Shown: positions 53,587-61,107 of the stretch, one piece after another
Layout of the letters: the number at the start of each line of letters is the position of its first letter
Position numbering within the stretch: position 1 is the stretch's first letter
From: Sphingobacterium sp. PCS056
GTDB lineage: Bacteria; Bacteroidota; Bacteroidia; Sphingobacteriales; Sphingobacteriaceae
Length of the DNA stretch: 64,000 bases
Reading direction: 5' to 3'
Assembly: GCF_023273895.1 (NCBI RefSeq)
Contig: NZ_CP096883.1
Coordinates: 434,001 to 498,000, forward strand
Notes under the pieces: generated by a model
What the model was told of the DNA's origin: nothing
Seen by the model: the letters and a program-made list of their open reading frames with translations, nothing else
The model's database searches: none
Translations under genes and position numbers: made by a program

Positions 53587-54762
53587 ATGAATGATCAAAT
53601 TATAAAAGCCATTTACTTTCAAAAGCTGCAATCGATTGCACAGCTTAGTAAAGCTTTTAACAAAAGTATACCTCTTATTACCAAGTCCGTAAACTCATTA
53701 TTAGAGATGAATTTAATTGAGGGCAATGATCTTGCAGCTTCTACTGGGGGCAGAAGAGCTATTCAATTTAAGATCAATAATAATTTATTAAAGTATACTT
53801 TAGTTATAGCCTTAGATCAATATTACACGTCCATTTACATCTTTGATTTAGAGAACAATATCATAGCAGAAAACGTCGACATTTACAACCCTCTAAAAAA
53901 TAAAGACAAAGCCCTAGATATCATTATCGGTCTAACAGAAGAATTGATCACTTTGTCTAACATACCTACAGCAAACTTCTTAGGCATCGGCATTAGTATG
54001 CCCGGTTTTGTAGATACGGAAAAGGGAATCAATGATTCTTTTGATAAACAATCAAAATTACACCACATTAAGAAACATATCAGCGAGCATTTCAATATGC
54101 CGACCATTATTGAAAACGACTCTACATGTATCGCTTTTGCAGAACAAAAATTTGGCGCAGCGAAAAATGTAAAAAGTTCATTAGTCATCAATCTAAATTG
54201 GGGTGTTGGACTGGGCATGATCGTAAATGGACAAATATTCAAAGGGTCAAGCGGTTACGCTGGTGAATTTAGTCATATACCACTTAGTGATAGTAACGAA
54301 TTATGTTCCTGTGGAAAAAAAGGTTGTTTAGAGGTCGAAGCATCATTAACTGCAGCTGTAAAAAATGTGCAGGCAGCAATAAATGCCGGAGAAAAATCCA
54401 GTCTAGAATCCGAACAACAAAACAATCTTTTGGCGCAGGGAGACGCATTATTAGAAAGTGCCATCAATGGGGATCAACTTGCTGTTGCCAACTTAGGTAA
54501 AATTGGTTATATGCTGGGAAAAGGAATAGCTACATTAATCCATATTCTCAATCCAGAAGTTATTATCATTAGCGGAAGAGGCGCCAAAGCAGGAACCATT
54601 CTGATGCCTCAGATTCAAACAGCGATCAATGAATTTTGCATACCACGATTGGCACAAGCAACGCAAATCAGAATATCGGAGACGAATAAACAAGCTCAAA
54701 GCGTAGGAACAGCAGCCTTTATTATCGAAAACTTAATACAAACACTAATAAAAACCAACTAA
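53587..54762 (+). CDS. ROK-family transcriptional regulator, copy 2
   Basis: This 391-residue protein is the same length as copy 1 and similar along its whole length. It has the same winged helix (KAIYFQKLQSIAQLSKAFNK), zinc motif CSCGKKGCLEVEAS, histidine block GYAGEFSHIPL and kinase-type aspartate in NDSTCIAFAEQKFGAAK. The DxGxT loop is degenerate here too (ALDQYYTSIYIF). I infer that it senses a related sugar and regulates the SusCD pair that follows 22 bp later. Differences cluster in the sensor part (about residues 60-130), as expected for paralogues that respond to different ligands. Confidence 0.9.
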   Translation: MNDQIIKAIYFQKLQSIAQLSKAFNKSIPLITKSVNSLLEMNLIEGNDLAASTGGRRAIQFKINNNLLKYTLVIALDQYYTSIYIFDLENNIIAENVDIYNPLKNKDKALDIIIGLTEELITLSNIPTANFLGIGISMPGFVDTEKGINDSFDKQSKLHHIKKHISEHFNMPTIIENDSTCIAFAEQKFGAAKNVKSSLVINLNWGVGLGMIVNGQIFKGSSGYAGEFSHIPLSDSNELCSCGKKGCLEVEASLTAAVKNVQAAINAGEKSSLESEQQNNLLAQGDALLESAINGDQLAVANLGKIGYMLGKGIATLIHILNPEVIIISGRGAKAGTILMPQIQTAINEFCIPRLAQATQIRISETNKQAQSVGTAAFIIENLIQTLIKTN

Positions 54763-54770
54763 TTAAATTA

Positions 54771-54880
54771 TTCAACCAATTCGTATGAGTTATTTTTACA
54801 CAAAAAGTGCGGGATTAGCATTATGCACCTTATTTAGTGCCTCTACCCTATTCGCACAGCAATCTGTTACAGGAAAGGTA
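54771..54880 (+). repeat. Duplicated block at the SusC start, copy 2
   Basis: Second copy of the 110-bp block at 46927-47036, including the same start context and signal peptide codons. It indicates tandem duplication with later divergence, or gene conversion that has kept the 5' end alike. Confidence 0.8.
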
Positions 54881-57800
54881 ACAGATGCTACAGGACCTGT
54901 TTCCGGCGTAACGGTTTCCGTAAAAGGGACTTCACGCGGAACACAAACAGCAGCAGATGGTAGTTTTACCATTCAGGCTGCGCAAGGAGAAACACTACGT
55001 TTTTCTAACATTGGATACAAAGCAACAGAAATTATTGTTGGCTCAACTAAAACGATTAACGTTACTTTGACAGACGATGCATCAGCATTAGATGAGGTAG
55101 TCGTAACAGCGATGGGGATTAAAAGAGCTCCAAAAGAATTAGGGTATGCAATGAGTACCGTAGGCGCAGAAGAACTAACCAAAACAGGTAGCCCTAACTT
55201 TGCTGGTGCATTATACGGTAAAGCACCAGGGGTAAGGATTTCAGCAGCTCCGGGAGGAGCAACTTCGGGTATCAATATCAATATCCGTGGTACAAATTCC
55301 ATTACAGGAAACTCACAACCTCTGGTCATTATTGATGGAGTTCCTATGCGTCAAACAACATTTAACAACTCTGATTATTGGGGTGATCAAAGAGCTAGAG
55401 GTAATGGTTTAGAAGATTTAAATCCGGAGGATATTGAAAATATTACGATTCTGAAAGGGGCTTCTGCTGCTGCGCTTTATGGATCCGAGGCCATGAATGG
55501 TGTCGTATTGGTTACTACAAAATCTGGAAAAGGGAGTAAAGGATTCTCAGTCGATTTCAATGCAACTTACACACATGATCAAATCGCCTATTTACCAAGA
55601 TTTCAAGATGTTAGAGGCCCCGGATACTCATTAGCCTACGCCAATGGTGGACAAGCAGAAGACAAATTCTTCTATTATAGTCAAGACAGGGCAATAAACG
55701 GTGTGACAAGAGGAGTTTTACCAGCAACTATTAATTTTGGACCAAAATTCGATGGACAGCCTACAATTGCATGGGACGGAACAGTTAGACCATATGAGGC
55801 ACAAAATTCTTACAATAAATTCTTTAATAATCCGAATAATACAACATTCAATTTAGCTTTAGGGCATACAACAGAAAATTCAAACACCCGTTTTTCAATT
55901 ACGCGTCAAGATAATCAAATGACATCTCTTGACTCTTATAATAAGAAAAACATTGCCAACTTAAATTCTTCTTTCAAACTGTGGAACAATTTCACAACTG
56001 ATGTTGTCGTAAATTATATCAATCAACATACGCACAATAGACCATTCTTGACCGATCGTTTAATAAACAATTTTACAGGAATGATTTCAACTTGGGATAA
56101 TCCAGAATGGTATTTAGATCGTTATAAAACAAGTCAAGGTTACAAATTCGTAACTGGAACAAATCCGAGTCTGACACCAGAAGAAAATTTAACATACAAT
56201 GGTTATAAAACAGATGTATTAGATTATATCTGGAATACAAAAGCAAGACAGTATGATGAAAATTCAAATCGCCTAATTGGGTCATTAACAAACACGTGGC
56301 AAATTACTAAAGATTTTTCTGTCAGAGGACGTTTTTCAGCGGATATGACGAATAATAAAATCGATGATAAACAACCAAATGAAAGACCAATTTCATTAGA
56401 AAACACAGGTTACTATTCACTACAAAATCAGTCAGCTAATATTTATTATACTGATTTATTGGCTTCTTATAGTAAAAGTGTTACTCCTGACATCAAGTTG
56501 GGAGCTATGGCAGGCTATACAGCAACGAAATCGCAAACAACAAATATGAACAGCTATACCGATGGTGGTTTAAGTGTACGTGATTGGTTTGATATAAACG
56601 CTTCTGTAAATCAAGCTAGAACTACGAATCAAAAACTAAATTCATTAAGAGATGCCGTTTTTGGAACATTAAACTTTAACTTCAAGGATTACTGGTTTGT
56701 TGAAGGAACATTAAGACGCGAGCGTATTTCTCAAATGCATCCCGATAATAATGTTCTTTATTATCCATCTGTAAACTCGAGCTTAATTCTTTCTGAAGCT
56801 TTTGATTTACCATCAGCATTTAACTATGCAAAACTAAGAGGATCATGGGGTATCGTTGGTAATTATCCTACAATTTATCAAAGTGCTTTAAGTTATACTC
56901 AGGCGACCTTAGGTAATCAAGGTTCTGGAACTGCGGTATTATATACCAACATACCTACTTCAAGTTTTGGAAATGAGAAAATTTTACCAGAGACAAAACA
57001 TGAAATAGAATTCGGATTAGAAACTCGCCTTTTTAATAATCGTTTAGGTTTCGATATTACCTACTATAACGGTAAAATCGTTGATCAAATTTTAAATTAC
57101 ACGCTTCCTATATCAACAGGTTCAACTTCTATTCTTGCTAACGTAGGTACTTTAAGAAATAAAGGTTGGGAATTTGCAATAACTGGAACTCCAATTCAAA
57201 ATGGAAACTTCCGTTGGAATACCGTATTAAACTTCTCAATGAACAAAAACGTGGTGGAAGAACTTCCTGGAGGTGCTACGGAATTATTACATAGAGACTA
57301 TGACGGAGCGGCTGCACAATTAATCTCCAAAGTTGGTCAACCTATGGGAGATATCATGACACACCCAATTGCATTAGATGACAGTGGAAACAAAATTGTA
57401 CAAGCAAATGGGTTATATAAAATTGATGCGGATAAATGGGAGAAGAAAGGTAACGCTATGCCAAAAGCAGTTGGAGGATTTATAAATACATTTACGTACA
57501 AAAGCTTCACACTTGACGCCCTAATTGACTTTCGTTTAGGCGGACATGTTATGCCAACAGGTATTAATTGGATGAAAAGCCGTGGTTTATTAGAAGAAAC
57601 CTTAACAAATATGGATGCTGAACATGGTGGATTAAGCTATTATCTTGATGGAAATGGAAAAGGTGTTGCCTATAATGGTACATCAGGACCTAACGGGCAA
57701 AAAGTTTACGATGATGGTATGTTAACACAAGGTGTCTTAGCAGATGGCTCGACCAATACAAACATTATTTCGCAGGCATATTATTATGCACAAACGTATA

Positions 57801-58102
57801 ACTGGGGAGGCCCTCAATACTCAAACTCAAACTACGGTTTGTATGTACAAAAAAACAATTATTTTAAAATGCGCGAAATATCTTTAGGCTACAAATTACC
57901 TTCTGCAGTAGCTGCAAAATTAAGAGCTAAAAATGTTCAGATCTCAGCTTTTGGTAGAAATCTTTTCTTCCTTTACAGATCAATTAAAGACTTAGATCCT
58001 GAGCAAATGACAGGAGGATCTAACTGGATTAATAATGTTTCGAATGCCGGTACTTCTCCAGCAACTAGAACATATGGTTTAATGGTACGTGCAAGTTTCT
58101 AA
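54785..58102 (+). CDS. SusC/RagA-family TonB-linked outer membrane protein, copy 2
   Basis: This 1105-residue importer has the same first segment as copy 1, with a signal peptide (SAGLALCTLFSASTLFAQQ), a carboxypeptidase-like domain and DEVVVTAMGIKRAPKELGYA. The plug shows LYGKAPGVRISAAPGGATSG and INIRGTNSITGNSQPLVIID, and the barrel ends RTYGLMVRASF. From about residue 110 the two SusC proteins diverge strongly, which points to different cargo. No STN signalling domain is present. The SusD partner follows only 4 bp after the stop, so translation is coupled. Confidence 0.95.
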   Translation: MSYFYTKSAGLALCTLFSASTLFAQQSVTGKVTDATGPVSGVTVSVKGTSRGTQTAADGSFTIQAAQGETLRFSNIGYKATEIIVGSTKTINVTLTDDASALDEVVVTAMGIKRAPKELGYAMSTVGAEELTKTGSPNFAGALYGKAPGVRISAAPGGATSGININIRGTNSITGNSQPLVIIDGVPMRQTTFNNSDYWGDQRARGNGLEDLNPEDIENITILKGASAAALYGSEAMNGVVLVTTKSGKGSKGFSVDFNATYTHDQIAYLPRFQDVRGPGYSLAYANGGQAEDKFFYYSQDRAINGVTRGVLPATINFGPKFDGQPTIAWDGTVRPYEAQNSYNKFFNNPNNTTFNLALGHTTENSNTRFSITRQDNQMTSLDSYNKKNIANLNSSFKLWNNFTTDVVVNYINQHTHNRPFLTDRLINNFTGMISTWDNPEWYLDRYKTSQGYKFVTGTNPSLTPEENLTYNGYKTDVLDYIWNTKARQYDENSNRLIGSLTNTWQITKDFSVRGRFSADMTNNKIDDKQPNERPISLENTGYYSLQNQSANIYYTDLLASYSKSVTPDIKLGAMAGYTATKSQTTNMNSYTDGGLSVRDWFDINASVNQARTTNQKLNSLRDAVFGTLNFNFKDYWFVEGTLRRERISQMHPDNNVLYYPSVNSSLILSEAFDLPSAFNYAKLRGSWGIVGNYPTIYQSALSYTQATLGNQGSGTAVLYTNIPTSSFGNEKILPETKHEIEFGLETRLFNNRLGFDITYYNGKIVDQILNYTLPISTGSTSILANVGTLRNKGWEFAITGTPIQNGNFRWNTVLNFSMNKNVVEELPGGATELLHRDYDGAAAQLISKVGQPMGDIMTHPIALDDSGNKIVQANGLYKIDADKWEKKGNAMPKAVGGFINTFTYKSFTLDALIDFRLGGHVMPTGINWMKSRGLLEETLTNMDAEHGGLSYYLDGNGKGVAYNGTSGPNGQKVYDDGMLTQGVLADGSTNTNIISQAYYYAQTYNWGGPQYSNSNYGLYVQKNNYFKMREISLGYKLPSAVAAKLRAKNVQISAFGRNLFFLYRSIKDLDPEQMTGGSNWINNVSNAGTSPATRTYGLMVRASF

Positions 58103-58106
58103 TAAT

Positions 58107-59696
58107 ATGAAAATAAATAACTTTTTTGTGATCGCAGGACTATGTACTGCATCACTAACCACAATAACTTCTTGTAAAAAAGAATCTTTCGATGATGTTT
58201 ATCGTGACCCATCAAAAGTAACATCAACCTCTGTAGAAAAACAATTTTCTGGTTTACAATATACTTTTAGAGAACTCACTATTCCAACATATAGAAATTA
58301 TTTTGTCACTTTAGCGCCAACTATTCATCGCTATACACAAATTATAGGTTGGGCAAATTCGGAAAATCAATTAAATCCTGGTGCAGCAGCAATAACTGAT
58401 CGTTGGGAAAAATATTATCAAGGTTTAGCGCAATTCAGAGAATTAGAAAAAATTTATAATGCAGCTCCAGAATTGGAAAAAGCTGACAAAAAAATATTCT
58501 TTTTAGCGGCCAAAATATTCTTTTACGACCAAACACAACAACAAGTAGATTTACATGGTGATATTCCATGGTCAGAGGCAGGGAGATTAAGTACAAATGG
58601 TGGTGATTATACAGTTTCCTACCCTAAATATGATGCTGCAGAAGATATTTACAAAACAATGTTAGATGATCTAAAGGCAATCAGTGCTGATTTAAATTCA
58701 TTAACGATTCCTACTGCTGTAGTAAATTCATTCAAAACGCAAGATTTGATTAATTCAGGTTCATTAGATTTGTGGAAGAAATATTGTAATTCACTTCGCT
58801 TAAGAATGTTAACTCGCGTCAACAAATCTTCCTCTTTTGCAAGCAGATCTAATCAAGAAATTGCAGAAATTATTAATAATCCAACAACAAATCCTATCGT
58901 ATTGAAAAATGATGATAATATTCAAGTTGATATCTTTAATAACGCTTCTGATATTCATTCAAGAGATTTCTTAGATGCTTTAGAAAGCTGGAATAATAAT
59001 ATTGCAAGTAAAAAAATGATTGATCATATGGTTTCAAATGGAGATCCAAGATTACCATTTATGTTTGAACCTGGTGCTGGTGCAAACGGCGTTTTCATAG
59101 GATTAGACCAGTCATTACCTTCAGCAAATCAGACTACATTGATATCCGGAACACCTGCTAATCCAAGCACCATAGCTATTTATAACAGATCCACATATTC
59201 GAGAAATCAAAATTTTCCAGGAATTCTATTTACCGCATCAGAAGTTCAATATTTAATAGCTGAATTCAAAAATAATTCAGGAAATACTGCAGGAGCAAAG
59301 GAAAATTTCGAAACCGGAATAAAAGAATCAATTGATTTACAAAAACGCCTTCGAGCGATTTCAAACAATAGCTTAGTGGCTGCAGCACCTGCACCGTCTG
59401 ATTTAGAAATTCAAAATTATATCACAAAAATAGGATGGGGAACGAATAATATTCAACTTATTGCAACTCAAAAATGGTTGCATTTCAATATTATTCAATC
59501 AACTCAAAACTGGGCTGAAGTAAGAAGACTAGATTATCCAACCTTCACATTTAGAGTTGAAAGTTCAGATCTCCAAAAAACAGTACCTGTGAAATGGTTT
59601 TTGCCACAATCTGAGCAAGCATACAACTTGGCTAACTACAATACTGTAAAAGACAAAGATAACGTTAATACCAAAATTTTCTGGGACGTTAATTAG
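58107..59696 (+). CDS. SusD/RagB-family glycan-binding lipoprotein, copy 2
   Basis: This lipoprotein of 529 residues (from ATG 58107) has a lipobox (TASLTTITSCKKES) and SusD blocks such as QVDLHGDIPWSEAGRLS, LDLWKKYCNSLRLRMLTRV, NFPGILFTASEVQYLIAEF and NWAEVRRLDYPTFTF. It shares architecture with the first SusD but little detailed identity except at the C-terminal TKIFWDVN end, where both proteins finish alike. The in-frame GTG at 58089 overlaps the SusC end and is not preferred. It ends at a terminator, after which an intergenic gap of 270 bp leads to the BNR-fold gene. Confidence 0.93.
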   Translation: MKINNFFVIAGLCTASLTTITSCKKESFDDVYRDPSKVTSTSVEKQFSGLQYTFRELTIPTYRNYFVTLAPTIHRYTQIIGWANSENQLNPGAAAITDRWEKYYQGLAQFRELEKIYNAAPELEKADKKIFFLAAKIFFYDQTQQQVDLHGDIPWSEAGRLSTNGGDYTVSYPKYDAAEDIYKTMLDDLKAISADLNSLTIPTAVVNSFKTQDLINSGSLDLWKKYCNSLRLRMLTRVNKSSSFASRSNQEIAEIINNPTTNPIVLKNDDNIQVDIFNNASDIHSRDFLDALESWNNNIASKKMIDHMVSNGDPRLPFMFEPGAGANGVFIGLDQSLPSANQTTLISGTPANPSTIAIYNRSTYSRNQNFPGILFTASEVQYLIAEFKNNSGNTAGAKENFETGIKESIDLQKRLRAISNNSLVAAAPAPSDLEIQNYITKIGWGTNNIQLIATQKWLHFNIIQSTQNWAEVRRLDYPTFTFRVESSDLQKTVPVKWFLPQSEQAYNLANYNTVKDKDNVNTKIFWDVN

Positions 59697-59713
59697 AAAG
59701 ACAAACCACTAGA

Positions 59714-59741
59714 AGAAAGCCACTCACGTGGCTTTCTTTGT
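59714..59741 (+). terminator. Terminator after SusD copy 2
   Basis: AGAAAGCCAC pairs with GTGGCTTTCT around TCAC and runs into TTGTTTT. It is nearly identical to the terminator at 51788-51816. Confidence 0.85.
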
Positions 59742-59967
59742 TTTAGACTTTTTTATCAAGATGACTATTTTACAAGAATCACAAAAACTAATAAATAATC
59801 CTTCATTCTCTAAATCCAAAAATAACCATCGAAAGATAGAGAAGCAATCAACTTGATAAACGATAAAAATAAATAGAACAAAAAGCATAGATAAATTTGG
59901 ATATAAGACTCAAATTGCAAAGCTTTAAAATTTGAATACATCAAATGCCAACATACATTAACTTTTT

Positions 59968-60999
59968 ATGAATAAACTAGCCCTAACGATTGTCATCCTA
60001 CTTATACTCTCTTCATGTCGCAGCTATCAACCCGTATTATTAACATCATCACAAATTTTCAAAGAAGGTCAGGTTTCTTTCAAACAATGCCATGCTTCGA
60101 CAATTCAATCGATAGGTAAAGATAGCGTAATTGCCTCCTGGTTTGGCGGAACACACGAGTCCAATCCAGATGTCGTCATATGGACATCGCGCTATACAAA
60201 TGGAAAATGGAAAACACCAGTTCAGGTTGCAGATGGTCATCTTAATGAAAAAAGGTATCCAACATGGAATCCAGTGTTATATCAGCATCCACAATCTGAC
60301 ACGCTATATCTCTATTATAAAATAGGACCAAACCCAAGAGAATGGAAAGGATATGTTAAATATTCGCTCGACAAAGGAAATACTTGGTCAACAGCAAAAG
60401 CCCTACCAGCAGGAGTTCTTGGGCCAATCAAAAATAAACCAATCACTTTAGACAACGGAATAATATTATCACCGTCAAGCACCGAGTCAAAAGATGAAAT
60501 TTGGAAAGCACATATAGAGATCAGCAAAGATCGTGGAACCACTTGGTCGATCGTTGAAATTAATCATGAAAGTCCAGTTCAAGTCATACAACCCAGTATT
60601 TTACAACATAAGGATCGAAAAATTCAAGTATTATGCCGTAGTAAAGAAAACAAAGTCATGAGTTCCTTTTCCAATGATCATGGAAAAACATGGCAACCTT
60701 GGCAAGCTACAAATTTGCTTAATCCAAATGCTGCAACAGATGCCATACGTTTAAAAAATGGTCAGTTTATGATCGTTTATAATCCAGATCTTGCCGGAAA
60801 AGATTGGTGGGAGGGGCGTACTAAGCTTCGAGTAGCATTATCAAAAGATGGTCTCAAGTGGAACGACGCATTGATATTAGAAGACGGCCAAACTGGCGAT
60901 GAATACTCCTATCCGACCATCATACAAGACCCACAAGGTTTGATACACATCACCTATACTTGGAACAGAAAAAGTATAAAGCACATCGTTTTAAAATAA
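59968..60999 (+). CDS. BNR/sialidase-fold lipoprotein
   Basis: This 343-residue lipoprotein (lipobox ILLILSSCRS) is a six-bladed beta-propeller of the BNR_2 (sialidase-like) type. Asp-box repeats are visible as SLDKGNTW, SKDRGTTW and SNDHGKTW, with a degenerate SKDGLKW. The first blade has CHASTIQSIGKDSVIASWFGGTHES, written here as a run of short motifs, and the next PDVVIWTSRY. No FRIP motif or clear sialidase arginine triad was seen, so true sialidase activity is doubtful; related proteins include glycosidases and lyases of other specificity. It sits at the end of the second SusCD set, after a terminator. Confidence 0.75.
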   Translation: MNKLALTIVILLILSSCRSYQPVLLTSSQIFKEGQVSFKQCHASTIQSIGKDSVIASWFGGTHESNPDVVIWTSRYTNGKWKTPVQVADGHLNEKRYPTWNPVLYQHPQSDTLYLYYKIGPNPREWKGYVKYSLDKGNTWSTAKALPAGVLGPIKNKPITLDNGIILSPSSTESKDEIWKAHIEISKDRGTTWSIVEINHESPVQVIQPSILQHKDRKIQVLCRSKENKVMSSFSNDHGKTWQPWQATNLLNPNAATDAIRLKNGQFMIVYNPDLAGKDWWEGRTKLRVALSKDGLKWNDALILEDGQTGDEYSYPTIIQDPQGLIHITYTWNRKSIKHIVLK

Positions 61000-61010
61000 A
61001 AAAGTAAGTG

Positions 61011-61036
61011 TGGCCAAAAGTGCCACACTTACTTTA
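61011..61036. terminator. Bidirectional terminator between the BNR gene and the GH3 gene
   Basis: AAGTAAGTGTGGC and GCCACACTTACTT pair around a short loop with A and T flanks. It follows the plus-strand gene by 12 bp and, on the other strand, ends exactly at the stop of the fragment at 61034-61107. Confidence 0.87.
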
Positions 61037-61107
61037 TCGAAAAGAAGCAAAGTATTTAGGCAGTTCTTTAAAATACCCTTGCCATTTCGAAACATCTTCT
61101 TTTTTTA
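61034..61107 (-). pseudogene. Possible coding remnant downstream of the GH3 gene
   Basis: The minus strand after the GH3 stop reads, one frame off, as KKEDVSKWQGYFKELPKYFA followed by SFR and a stop. It looks like the true C-terminus of a protein. It is followed at once by the terminator, which suggests that the original minus-strand transcript ended with this stop codon. It may be the end of a lost gene or a former GH3 extension cut off by a frameshift. No start codon or promoter is visible. Confidence 0.3.

Noticed and set aside
59968..60999. Firm call of exo-alpha-sialidase
   Set aside because: Only the propeller and Asp boxes are visible; catalytic sialidase residues could not be identified.
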